Source: Dolichospermum compactum NIES-806 (GTDB lineage Bacteria; Cyanobacteriota; Cyanobacteriia; Cyanobacteriales; Nostocaceae). Taken from it: 35,691 nucleotides of DNA. The translations under genes and the position numbers were made by a program. Below are positions 7,685 to 15,504 of the stretch, piece after piece. Every line of letters starts with the position of its first letter. Positions within the stretch are counted from its first letter, which is position 1. The notes under the pieces are model-generated. The model worked only from the letters and a program-made list of their open reading frames with translations, had not been told where the DNA came from and searched no databases. The stretch covers positions 733,717 through 769,407 of the forward strand of contig NZ_AP018316.1 in assembly GCF_002368115.1 (NCBI RefSeq). The letters run 5' to 3'.

Positions 7685-8122
7685 AATGGATGTACTTCAG
7701 ACTAAATCTACGGAAATATTGGCTCAATTTGCTCCCCAAAATCCTGCTGAAACTCAACCAGAGAAAGGTAAAAAGACTAAAAAAGGAAAAAAATCTCCAA
7801 CTTCAGATAGCGATTGCGCGGAGCGCACGCTACGCGAACGCAATATATCAAAAAACTTATTCGATGCTTACAGTAATACAGAAGATAATTTAACTCGTTG
7901 TGCCATTAGTTATTTACTCAAAAATGGCTGTAAAATTAGCAATAAAATAGAAAATCTCGATAAATTCGTTCAACTTCGCCGCAAAGTAGAAATCCAAATT
8001 CAACGTCTCACAGAAAAATTAGCCGCTCGAATCCCCAAAGGACGAGATTTAACCGACACCATAAGATTAGAAACTCTTTTTAATGCCACTCAGACCGTCC
8101 CTGAAAGTGACAAAAGTGCAAA
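7685..8122 (+). pseudogene. cas12k: Internal cas12k fragment of a type V-K CAST
   Basis: From MDVLQTKSTEILAQF (ATG 7686), about 140 residues match an internal part of Cas12k, the nuclease-dead effector that guides Tn7-like transposition: a KGKK-rich linker, SKNLFDAYSNTEDN, CAISYLLKNGCK, RRKVEIQIQRLTEKL, PKGRDL, then LETLFNATQTV. These correspond, as I recall, to roughly residues 130-270 of the 639-residue S. hofmanni protein (LSKTLFDAYQETED, SYLLKNGCK, RRKVEIQIQRLTEKL, MPKGRDLT). Missing are the N-terminal REC region, the RuvC-like C-terminal half, tnsC, tniQ, the tracrRNA and the CRISPR array. Similarity ends at about 8120, one to three bases from the 3' end of tRNA-Ala; the last codons of the frame (to TAG at 8130-8132) are read into the tRNA. 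The linker carries a 32-base palindromic repeat insertion. Confidence 0.88.
7813..7844. repeat. Palindromic GC-rich repeat inserted in the cas12k fragment
   Basis: ATTGCG and CGCAAT close a 32-base element with the core GCGCACGCTACGCGAACG. It encodes CAERTLRERN in frame within the linker, where related Cas12k proteins have only a few Ser/Pro/Lys residues. A relative occurs at 20728-20745 (GGCACGCTTACGCGAACG). Its GC content is far above the surroundings. Confidence 0.65.
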
Positions 8123-8195
8123 TGGAGAATAGGAGACTCGAACCCCTGACCTCTGCGGTGCGATCGCAGCGCTCTACCAACTGAGCTAATTCCCC
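8123..8195 (-). tRNA. tRNA-Ala (anticodon CGC)
   Basis: On the minus strand a full cloverleaf folds: acceptor GGGGAAT with ATTCTCC (one G-T pair), D-arm TAGCTCAGTTGGTAGAGC, anticodon stem CTGCG/CGCAG with loop ATCGCAC (anticodon CGC, codon GCG), T-arm with GGTTCGAGTC, discriminator A. CCA is not encoded. The anticodon arm contains a natural GCGATCGC octamer. The 3' end faces, and directly abuts, the CAST remnant; tRNA genes are the usual attachment targets of type V-K CAST. Confidence 0.95.
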
Positions 8196-8240
8196 TTGTA
8201 AGTGCCAAAAAACTGCCGACTCTGACATACATATTATATG

Positions 8241-8969
8241 TTAGCACTCAGGAACAATAGATTTCACATCTTTTTCCGAAAAAACTTCCTGTACCCGTTG
8301 TAAATCCAAATCAATCAGATAATCAATCGTCCAACTAGCTTGACGTTGTAGCATATGGAAAGGGTAAGTATTCGCTACTCCCACTACTTGCATTTGAGCG
8401 CGTTTAGCTGCCTGTATACCTGCCGGAGTATGTTCAATCACTAAACACTCATCAGGTTGGATATCTAATTCTGGATATGCCTGATTTAGCCTGTCAACCG
8501 CAAGCAAATAACCTTCGGGGTTAGGTTTATTGCTGCTGATATCATCTCCAGACACAATCACAGGAAAGTATTCAGCTAATTTAGCAGATGTCAATACCAT
8601 TCCTATCTCTAGGGATAAAGCATCACTAACTAACGCCATTTTGAGATGACGGGAACGAATCTGAAAAATCACATCTTCAATTCCCGAATACAAAGGCAAT
8701 TTTTCCAGCTTCTCCAATTCCAACATATAAGCTTGAGCTTTGCGGGTGAGTAACTGCATCATATAAGCTTCCGTCACCACCCTACCACGACTTTTTAACA
8801 GATTTTGCAGATACGCGCGAGAACCTGTCCCTAAAAAGGCTTGACGTTCCTGCACCCGTTGAGGTTGGAGATTTTCCTGTACAAGAATCTCATCTATCAA
8901 TTGGATATGGATTAGTCCATCTTTAATAATGACACCATTAAAATCAAATAAAACTGCCTTTAAACTCAT
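8241..8969 (-). CDS. HAD-superfamily hydrolase (subfamily IA, beta-phosphoglucomutase-like)
   Basis: A 242-residue cytoplasmic protein. Motif I is FDFNGVI near residue 7, motif II is ALVSDA, motif III is around SSNKPNPEGY (Lys), and motif IV is LVIEHTPAGIQAA, where most relatives have EDS. The all-helical cap typical of subfamily IA lies between about 20 and 95. Substrates of relatives are small phosphosugars or phosphate esters. Two positions are unusual: Asn replaces the second Asp of DxD, and EHT replaces ED(S/T), so the metal and acid-base arrangement may differ. Start ATG 8969 (MSLKAVLFDF) is preferred over the frame start six codons upstream. Confidence 0.8.
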   Translation of the reverse strand: MSLKAVLFDFNGVIIKDGLIHIQLIDEILVQENLQPQRVQERQAFLGTGSRAYLQNLLKSRGRVVTEAYMMQLLTRKAQAYMLELEKLEKLPLYSGIEDVIFQIRSRHLKMALVSDALSLEIGMVLTSAKLAEYFPVIVSGDDISSNKPNPEGYLLAVDRLNQAYPELDIQPDECLVIEHTPAGIQAAKRAQMQVVGVANTYPFHMLQRQASWTIDYLIDLDLQRVQEVFSEKDVKSIVPEC

Positions 8970-9127
8970 AGTGCAAACTGGAAACAATCCTCCAGATTAT
9001 TATTATTCATTTTGGTATCCAGGAAAAGATGACCAGAGTAAATTACCGGAATACATTCAAGATTAACCCATTTTTGGAGATATAGGTTGACAGAATGATA
9101 ATTCAGAGTTAGAGGACTATTGGCCTC

Positions 9128-9775
9128 TCAACTCCCTATTTTATTTTCTATCTCCACAGGTGGACGCACACACAAATAAATCAAAGCTCCAAATAAAGGC
9201 ATTGCAAATAACCAAAATAATTGATTACCTTTCCAACCTCGTCGCGTCATATCATCTCCTAATAATGTGGGAAACAATAGACTCAACATCACAAAATCTA
9301 AACTCATCACATGAATAAACCTGCTATTTTGCCATTGTTGGACAAAATCACCCCAATTTCCTTGTAAACTAGATGCAAATAAAAGTGCCGCACCTATAGT
9401 TAATAAAATTCCCAAAATGCGGGAATCTAGGATTTTCAGAAATAAATTTTTTTCACCAATAAACTTTTGATTGGGTTCTCGTAAAGCTAAATATGGTAAA
9501 AGCGTAAATGCACCTAAGGCAAAAGCACCACTAGCAAATGGCCAAGCCGGGATTTTTTGACCTCTACCATCAAAAAAGACTACTGCACTATATATAAAAG
9601 GCCAAATTCCCATGATATTAAATAAAGATATAATCAGAGGATTAATGCCTTGCCAATTGCCTGTAGAGAGGTTTTTAATTAACTCAAAAGTATCAGGCTG
9701 TTCGGGAGGAGCAAAGAAAAAGGCATAGGAAACAAATCCTAGCCATAATAGACCAAAAGTGATTTTTCTCAACAT
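9128..9775 (-). CDS. Conserved cyanobacterial integral membrane protein
   Basis: A 215-residue protein from MLRKITFGLLWLGF, with about five or six hydrophobic spans: FGLLWLGFVSYAFFF near the N-terminus, INPLIISLFNIMGIWPFIY, WPFASGAFALGAFTLLPYL, ILGILLTIGAALLFA, DFVMLSLLFPTLLG and LFWLFAMPLFGALIYLC. The start at 9775 places it 13 bases after the hrcA stop; the longer frame from 9829 would overlap hrcA by 41 bases. I do not recognise a named family or function. Spacing suggests cotranscription with hrcA. Confidence 0.75.
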   Translation of the reverse strand: MLRKITFGLLWLGFVSYAFFFAPPEQPDTFELIKNLSTGNWQGINPLIISLFNIMGIWPFIYSAVVFFDGRGQKIPAWPFASGAFALGAFTLLPYLALREPNQKFIGEKNLFLKILDSRILGILLTIGAALLFASSLQGNWGDFVQQWQNSRFIHVMSLDFVMLSLLFPTLLGDDMTRRGWKGNQLFWLFAMPLFGALIYLCVRPPVEIENKIGS

Positions 9776-9788
9776 GAATTTAGGGAAA

Positions 9789-10865
9789 TTAACTAAAAGC
9801 TTCCGAGAGATAATCTGCTGCTGCTGCAACTACAGCGATCGCACTCTCATAGTCTAACCTAGTTGGACCCAAAACCCCCACACTTCCCACAGGCACAGAA
9901 CCCCGCCGATAAATAGCCGAAATCAAAGTACAAGTCCGAATTGGTTTAAGAGGATTTTCTGTGCCAATCCGCACCGTTACCTTAGACTTATTAGCATCAT
10001 CCATTTCTGCATCCTCACAAATTAAATGCCAAAGTTGGTCTTGTTCCTCTTCCAACAATTGCATAATTGTCTGTACCTGCTGTATCTGGGAAAACTCTGG
10101 TTGTCGTAAAACCTCTCCAATCCCTCGTACCATAATTTGTGTAGTTGTTGGTGCTAGAGCGCGGTGAGTCAACTCCACCAAAGAACTTTTTAATAATTCA
10201 CCATAGACTCTAAACTCCTGATCCAATTCACTCCAATCAAGATAGCCTATTTCTAATAAACTCTGTCCTCTTAAATGAGTATTCAAAAAGTTAGAAACAA
10301 TCTGCAACTGATGATCAATTACCTCCGCTTCCGGTTTATTTTCTGAATTCTCTAAAAATAAATCCATCACCTTAGAATGGGTTTCATAACTATCCGTCAC
10401 CACAATTAACATAATCCGCTTCGATTCAATTTGCACCAGTTGCAAATGTCTTAACTTTGCCGTCGTGGTTTGCGGCATCGTAATTAAAGTAATACAACCG
10501 CTTAATGTTGCTAAAATTTGGGCAGCACCTTGCAACAAAGCCTCTAAACTCCAATCTTCCCAATGCAGATGTTTTTGTAATGCGGTTTCTACCTCCTTCG
10601 CTAAAGTTTCTGATGGTTTAATTAATTGATCAACATAAATACGATAACCAGAATCAGAAGGAATTCTCCCCGCAGAAGTATGTGGTTGATAAAGTAACCC
10701 TGATTTTTCCAAAACACCCATCACACTGCGAATTGTAGCCGAGCTAACACCCAAATCAAATCCTTCAATTAGAGCCTTAGAGCCAACAGGTTCTGCTGTG
10801 GTAATATAATGACGTACAGTTGCAGAAAGTATATTTTGTTGCCGATTAGTCAGATGAACTTGCAT
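9789..10865 (-). CDS. hrcA: Heat-inducible transcription repressor HrcA
   Basis: Represses groEL and related chaperone operons by binding the CIRCE operator; GroEL keeps it active. The 358-residue protein has an N-terminal winged helix (LTNRQQNILSATVRHYI, ATIRSVMGVLEKSGLL, HTSAGRIPSDSGYR), a central dimerisation and GAF-like region, and the C-terminal signature VGVLGPTRLDYE. The start at MQVHLTNRQQ (10865) removes eight residues from the longest frame. No complete CIRCE element was found in the window, so its targets lie elsewhere. Confidence 0.95.
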   Translation of the reverse strand: MQVHLTNRQQNILSATVRHYITTAEPVGSKALIEGFDLGVSSATIRSVMGVLEKSGLLYQPHTSAGRIPSDSGYRIYVDQLIKPSETLAKEVETALQKHLHWEDWSLEALLQGAAQILATLSGCITLITMPQTTTAKLRHLQLVQIESKRIMLIVVTDSYETHSKVMDLFLENSENKPEAEVIDHQLQIVSNFLNTHLRGQSLLEIGYLDWSELDQEFRVYGELLKSSLVELTHRALAPTTTQIMVRGIGEVLRQPEFSQIQQVQTIMQLLEEEQDQLWHLICEDAEMDDANKSKVTVRIGTENPLKPIRTCTLISAIYRRGSVPVGSVGVLGPTRLDYESAIAVVAAAADYLSEAFS

Positions 10866-11221
10866 AAGTGATTTTTTTACTGAAGGCAAATCTTAATCAA
10901 AATTCAAAAAAAATGCGGTTTTCACCACAAAAACGGAAAAAAGAATTAATTATTAATTAAAGTAAGATAGCAGATTATATACTTATATTGTATTAATTAA
11001 ACACAAAATTTACCTTCAACATTTATTTGCTGCATTTGTCATTACTACACACCTGAAACCCAAAAAAGAAGATTAATTTCTCTCTTTTTCAGTATTATCT
11101 CATAGTCCAACAACCTAAGCTGTGGTTTTAGTCACAAAATATTACTTTCTATTGATCAAAATTTTGACAGCACCAGTAGAGGAGAGAGGCGGGATTTTCT
11201 TGTTTATTCCTTCTGAATCCT
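10866..11221. other. Intergenic region upstream of hrcA
   Basis: About 355 AT-rich bases with no convincing gene on either strand. It must contain the hrcA promoter (minus strand). I see no inverted repeat matching CIRCE, so autoregulation through that element is not supported here. Confidence 0.5.
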
Positions 11222-11240
11222 GGGCGCAGACCCTGCGCCC
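11222..11240. repeat. Short GC-rich hairpin after the rhodanese gene
   Basis: GGGCGCAG and CTGCGCCC pair over 8 bp with a 3-base loop, just beyond the rhodanese stop codon (11251). It looks like a dispersed cyanobacterial hairpin that may act as a terminator, though no T run follows. Confidence 0.6.
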
Positions 11241-11250
11241 CTACTATTCC

Positions 11251-11610
11251 CTAATATTGCGGCACAGAAGGATCAACTAGAATCGAATAAGCGGAAATCC
11301 CACCCTTAATATTTTTAACATTGGTGAATCCTTGAGTAACTAGCCACTGACACATCTGAGCCGAACGGATACCATGATGACAGAGAACCAGAGTTTCTGC
11401 ATGAACATCAAAGCGGACAGATACTTGCTGACTCCATTGCTCATATTCACTTAGAGGAAGATTGACAAAACCTTCTAGCCGTGATATTGCAATTTCCTGG
11501 GGTTCACGCACATCTATTAACTGAAGCGTTCCTTCATTATTTTCAAGCCGTTTGGCTAGTTCCTCAACAGTAATTTCGGAAAAGGGTTGATCAAATGATG
11601 TATTTGTCAT
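11251..11610 (-). CDS. Rhodanese-like domain protein
   Basis: A single-domain 119-residue sulfurtransferase-type protein. Visible are the strand and loop LQLIDVREPQEIAISRLEGFVNLPL and the active-site loop LVLCHHGIRSAQM, with the Cys expected to carry persulfide. The loop begins CHHGIRS, a common form in single-domain rhodaneses and unlike the CRSG/CASG of thiosulfate transferases, so the sulfur donor cannot be predicted. It is divergent from the DUF3352 gene, whose ATG lies 31 bases away, so the two promoters must overlap. Confidence 0.88.
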   Translation of the reverse strand: MTNTSFDQPFSEITVEELAKRLENNEGTLQLIDVREPQEIAISRLEGFVNLPLSEYEQWSQQVSVRFDVHAETLVLCHHGIRSAQMCQWLVTQGFTNVKNIKGGISAYSILVDPSVPQY

Positions 11611-11640
11611 GCAGTTTTTCTAAAAAATCCTATACTATTC

Positions 11641-13359
11641 ATGTTTGCAGAAAAGCTAGAAAATATAAAGAATGTGAACAGTCAATACTTAACAAAAAAT
11701 ATTAAACTTGGTTTCATTATAGCTGGCATAATCACGCTTGTATTAGTTTGCGTAGCTAAATTTTCCTGGTTTGCGGAAAAAAGTCCAGTTAGTCTTGTAG
11801 TTCGCAACTCTCAACCCGCTGCGGCTATATTTGTTCCCAAGTCCTCACCAGCAATGGTATCATTATTGGTCAATCCCGACGGTTTACAGAAAATAGTACC
11901 AAAAGGAGAATTTTCTCAACTCAAAAATCGTCTACTAGCAAAAAGTAATATAGATTATTCAAGTGATATTAAACCCTGGTTGGGTAATGAAATTACCCTA
12001 GCTACAACTACCATAGATATAGACCGTGATCCAGATAACGGACTACAAACCGGGTATTTAATAGCACTTGCCAGTGCAAAACCAGAGAAAAGCCGTGAGT
12101 TTTTGGAATTGTTATTTTCTCAACGGGCTTTTAGTGGGACTAATTTAGGAATTGAACGTTACAAAGGTGTCAAATTTATTTATGATAATCCCGAATATTC
12201 ACCAGACGTAAACATCCAAAATCCAAAATCCAAAATCCAAAATAATTTAGCTGGTGCGGTTGTTAATAATTTTGTTTTACTGGCTAATCATCCTCAAGTT
12301 ATCAAAGAAGCAATTAATAATTTACAAGCACCAGATCTAAACTTAATTAGTTCTCTAGAATATCAAAAAGCTACCCAACAAATCTCTAAAAATGCCGTAG
12401 CGGTAACTTTCTTGAATTTACCCGAAGTTGGTAAATGGCAAGGATTAGAATTAGCAGAATCAACTTATAATAGCCAAATTCTCTCTTTCGTTTTCAACTC
12501 CCAAGGATTGCTCACAGAAAGTACATTTTTAACAAATTCCCAGATTGTACCTTCATCATCACCACTATCTCAACCTGTGGGAGCATTACAGTATATTCCA
12601 GAATCAACAGCTTTAGCGATCGCCGGCACAAATTTGAGTAAACTAGATAATAGTAATGTATTGAAACTGTGGAAACAAGTAACAGCAAGCATTTACGGTT
12701 CTAGTGAAGATGGTACTGCCCGATTACTACAACCCTTAGCAAAAATCCAACACAATTGGAATTTAAACTTTAGCGCAGATATTTTCAATTGGGTAACGGG
12801 AGAATATGCTTTAGCCTTATTACCCACTTCAGAAAATACAACTCCTCATTGGTTATTTATCAGCGAAAAAACCCCAGAACTAACAGCAGGAATCACACAT
12901 TTAAATAATATTGCCACCAGAAGTGGTTTAAACGTTAGTTCCCTAACATTAGATCAACAAAAAATATCAGCTTGGACAAAAATTACAGCCACAACTGAAA
13001 ATAACACATCCATAAATTTTGACACAAAAATTAAAGGAGTGCATACAACCTTAGACAATTATGAAATTTTCAGTTCCGACTTAAAAACCCTCAAAACAGT
13101 TTTGAGTCACAAACAAAAATCTCTCCTCGAAAATCCCCAATTTCAAAACAGTATTGCCACAATTCCCCAACCCAACCAAGGGTATATTTATCTAGACTGG
13201 GAAAATAGTCAAAATCTTCTAAAACACCAACTACCTTTGCTTAAGCTTGCAGAAGTGTTAGGTAAGCCACTTTTTGATAATTTAAAATCCCTGACAGTAA
13301 GTAGTTATAGTAGCGAACCAGGAACACTCAAAGGTGGAGTATTCTTACAACTGCATTAA
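11641..13359 (+). CDS. DUF3352 family membrane-anchored protein
   Basis: A 572-residue protein. An N-terminal span (LGFIIAGIITLVLVCVAKF, about residues 23-41) anchors a large domain that probably faces the periplasm or lumen. The sequence follows cyanobacterial DUF3352 proteins: a PAAAIFVPKSSPAMVSLLVNP start of the soluble part, the SDIKPWLGNEITLA segment and a late TIPQPNQGYIYLDW segment. The function of the family is unknown. Near residue 192-201 the segment NIQNPKSKIQN is encoded by four tandem ATCCAAA heptamers (12214-12241), an in-frame insertion of a genome repeat. Confidence 0.8.
   Translation: MFAEKLENIKNVNSQYLTKNIKLGFIIAGIITLVLVCVAKFSWFAEKSPVSLVVRNSQPAAAIFVPKSSPAMVSLLVNPDGLQKIVPKGEFSQLKNRLLAKSNIDYSSDIKPWLGNEITLATTTIDIDRDPDNGLQTGYLIALASAKPEKSREFLELLFSQRAFSGTNLGIERYKGVKFIYDNPEYSPDVNIQNPKSKIQNNLAGAVVNNFVLLANHPQVIKEAINNLQAPDLNLISSLEYQKATQQISKNAVAVTFLNLPEVGKWQGLELAESTYNSQILSFVFNSQGLLTESTFLTNSQIVPSSSPLSQPVGALQYIPESTALAIAGTNLSKLDNSNVLKLWKQVTASIYGSSEDGTARLLQPLAKIQHNWNLNFSADIFNWVTGEYALALLPTSENTTPHWLFISEKTPELTAGITHLNNIATRSGLNVSSLTLDQQKISAWTKITATTENNTSINFDTKIKGVHTTLDNYEIFSSDLKTLKTVLSHKQKSLLENPQFQNSIATIPQPNQGYIYLDWENSQNLLKHQLPLLKLAEVLGKPLFDNLKSLTVSSYSSEPGTLKGGVFLQLH
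12214..12241. repeat. ATCCAAA heptamer array inside the DUF3352 gene
   Basis: Four perfect copies of ATCCAAA are read in frame as part of the protein (IQNPKSKIQ). The 28-base length keeps the frame open only together with the flanking bases, so changes in copy number would usually break the gene. Confidence 0.8.
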
Positions 13360-13694
13360 ACATCAGAATCATGTGGTTATCGAGCGTAGTCGAGATAATA
13401 TCCATAATTAAAGGATAAACAAAATGAATAAGTAGGTTGGCGTTGAAAATTGTCGTTATAGCAAGGCAAGAGTAAAGAAGGTTTCAGCGATTTTACGTTT
13501 TTTTACACAGTTTGGTTTTATTGTGTCCACCTACTTAGCAATACAGTTAGGTTAAGAAAACATAAGTTGGGTTGAGCGATATTTTGCATAATTCTTATGA
13601 AAATAAGGATTTTATGACCAATCACCAATCACCAATTACCAAGTCACGATAATATGGGAGAGTAGCTTGTTGTGCTATCAAGGGTACTATCTCA
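13360..13694. other. Intergenic region upstream of cysE
   Basis: About 335 bases without a supported gene. It holds short repeat motifs common in these genomes (TCGAGCGTAGTCGAG near 13380; AATCACCAATCACCAATT near 13619). A possible -10 (ATAATATG near 13651) would serve cysE. Confidence 0.45.
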
Positions 13695-14447
13695 ATGTTC
13701 TCTAGACTCCGTGCCGATTTTCGCATTATTTTTGAACGTGACCCCGCAGCCCGGAATTGGTTGGAGGTTTTGTTTTGTTATCCAGGTTTGCAAGCCCTAG
13801 TATTTCACCGCTTTGCACACTGGTTGCGTCGTCTTGGTCTTCCCTTTTTCCCCCGCTTGATTTCTCACATTGCCCGGTTTTTAACAGGTGTAGAAATTCA
13901 TCCAGGGGCGGCAATTGGTAAAGGCGTATTTATTGATCACGGAATGGGAGTAGTAATTGGGGAAACAGCCATTATCGGCAACTACGCGCTGATTTATCAA
14001 GGTGTTACCTTGGGGGGAACAGGTAAAGAAAGCGGTAAACGTCACCCCACATTAGGCGAAAATGTCGTTGTTGGTGCCGGTGCAAAAGTATTAGGAAATA
14101 TCGAAATTGGTGATAATGTCCGCATTGGTGCAGGTTCAGTGGTATTGAGAGATGTACCATCTAGTTGTACCGTTGTCGGTGTCCCTGGACGCATTATCTA
14201 CCGTTCTGGAGTCCGCGTTGCACCATTAGAACACAGTAATTTACCAGATTCAGAAGCCCAAGTAATTCGCACCTTAGTTGACCGCATTGAAGCCTTAGAA
14301 GAACAAATTCAAGCTTTGCAAACTTCCTCAAAAACTCCGGTTTTGGTTGGTAAATTCTTTCCAGAAGATGAATTACCAAAAGAACACAATTTTTGTAATA
14401 TCAGAGATAAACAGATTCAGGAATTCTTTGATGGTGCGGGAATTTAG
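13695..14447 (+). CDS. cysE: Serine O-acetyltransferase
   Basis: Transfers acetyl from acetyl-CoA to serine, giving O-acetylserine for cysteine synthesis. The 250-residue protein starts FSRLRADFRIIFERDPAARN, the helical N-terminal domain of the short (cyanobacterial/Bacillus-type) enzymes, followed by hexapeptide repeats of a left-handed beta-helix: IHPGAAIGKGVFIDHGMGVVIGETA, with the catalytic His in DHG, then GGTGKESGKRHPTLG and VVGAGAKVLGNIEIGDNVRIGAGSVV. The C-terminal tail (about residues 185-250) contains a coiled coil (EALEEQIQALQTS) and is longer than in many relatives. The final residue is Ile, the residue through which CysE tails usually dock into cysteine synthase. Confidence 0.95.
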   Translation: MFSRLRADFRIIFERDPAARNWLEVLFCYPGLQALVFHRFAHWLRRLGLPFFPRLISHIARFLTGVEIHPGAAIGKGVFIDHGMGVVIGETAIIGNYALIYQGVTLGGTGKESGKRHPTLGENVVVGAGAKVLGNIEIGDNVRIGAGSVVLRDVPSSCTVVGVPGRIIYRSGVRVAPLEHSNLPDSEAQVIRTLVDRIEALEEQIQALQTSSKTPVLVGKFFPEDELPKEHNFCNIRDKQIQEFFDGAGI

Positions 14448-14498
14448 GAAGTTAAACAGTGAACACTAAAGATACAAAGATGCCTTTTCCCAAATTCT

Positions 14499-14528
14499 TG
14501 TAGAGACGTTCCATGGAACGTCTCTACA
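14499..14528. repeat. Perfect 30-bp palindrome between convergent genes
   Basis: TGTAGAGACGTTCCA and its exact reverse complement meet without a spacer. The element lies between cysE (plus) and the FMN-binding protein gene (minus) and could act as a bidirectional terminator, though no T run of note follows. Related palindromes with the TAGAGACGTT arm are frequent in Nostocales. Confidence 0.75.
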
Positions 14529-14558
14529 TTGTTTATCGAATATCTCTAGTAATTAAAA

Positions 14559-15140
14559 TTAAGGGTTTATTGCTTCTGTCAACCATTCTTGACTTTCATC
14601 AAGTTGATAAATACTTCTATTTTGTGGTTCACCCCGCAATTGTAAATGATCTACTTTTACTGGTTCAAGTAATAATAAACAAAAATTTTCTAATGGCTGA
14701 ATATTGTCTGGTGCTGGTGGTGTAAAAGCTTCTGGTGTTTGTATTCTCATGTTGCCCGGAATAGGCCAAGCAAATTGTAACATAGCTGCATCACTCAATT
14801 CTTGCCACATTTTGATTCTCGCAGGTTGTAAATGTGGGTGAGAATCAGCACTTATTAATATTAATTCTCCAGTAATCCGAAATTGTTCTCTGCTGTTGGG
14901 AAAATACCAGCAAATTTCGGCTGCTGAATGTTTTGATATTTGTTCAGCTTTTTCACTACGAATATCGGTAATAAATTTTAGCTGGTTGGTATCGTCTAGA
15001 AAGCCGCGAAACACGACGGTACGATTAGCAGGAAAACCATTTTCCCGCACTGTTGCCAGTTGCACATAGCGGGCATAAACGAGGCTGCGGTTACGATGTA
15101 GGGCGCGGGTAATAAGACTTCGCCAAGGTGCTAGGGACAT
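14559..15140 (-). CDS. Pyridoxamine 5'-phosphate oxidase-related FMN-binding protein (Alr4036-type)
   Basis: A 193-residue protein of the split-barrel flavin family. Features are the N-terminal helix APWRSLITRALHRNRS, the strand ARYVQLATVRENGFPANRTVVFRGF with FMN phosphate contacts (R-TVVFRGF), ITDIRSEKAEQI and AEICWYFPNSREQFRITGEL, which line the flavin site. It matches the Alr4036 class common in cyanobacteria and plants. The substrate is unknown; vitamin B6 oxidation is possible but not shown. It is convergent with cysE and preceded by its own short promoter region. Confidence 0.8.
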   Translation of the reverse strand: MSLAPWRSLITRALHRNRSLVYARYVQLATVRENGFPANRTVVFRGFLDDTNQLKFITDIRSEKAEQISKHSAAEICWYFPNSREQFRITGELILISADSHPHLQPARIKMWQELSDAAMLQFAWPIPGNMRIQTPEAFTPPAPDNIQPLENFCLLLLEPVKVDHLQLRGEPQNRSIYQLDESQEWLTEAINP

Positions 15141-15225
15141 TTTTAATTAATACCAATCAGTGAAAAATTAAACAAATTACAGTATTACACAGATAGCCTA
15201 CTTTCCTAAACCTATAGGTAAAACT

Positions 15226-15426
15226 TTGAGACTTTACTATCCTGGCAATTCACCTGATTTGAGTCCAGAAGCAGAAGCAGCTTTTGAACAAGAAGGGATT
15301 AGTTTGTGGAAACAACTGCAAAAAGAACTTGCACCTAATTATGAAGTTATCTATTTCAGTGAGCAATTAAATCAAGTTGTAACTAATACAAATGAATTGG
15401 CATCTTTACTTGCTATCTCTGCTTGA
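15226..15426 (+). CDS. Small conserved-looking protein, first of a tandem duplication
   Basis: 66 residues: MRLYYPGNSPDLSPEAEAAF, then an amphipathic helix, then LAPNYEVIYFSEQLNQVV and a short tail. The start is TTG at 15226; the related copy 279 bases downstream has ATG at the same place with the same leader (GGTAAAACT), which supports this start. I do not recognise the family. It is probably expressed from the short region after the divergent FMN-protein gene. Confidence 0.5.
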   Translation: MRLYYPGNSPDLSPEAEAAFEQEGISLWKQLQKELAPNYEVIYFSEQLNQVVTNTNELASLLAISA

Positions 15427-15504
15427 TGAATAGTCAACGCAAAAATTACACAAACAGCACTATTACATAGATAGCCCATTCCGCGAAAACTGACAGGTAA
15501 AACT

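Noticed and set aside
8241..8249. TTAGCACTC, half of a CIRCE operator, near hrcA
   Set aside because: The matching GAGTGCTAA arm is missing and the bases code for the end of the HAD hydrolase.
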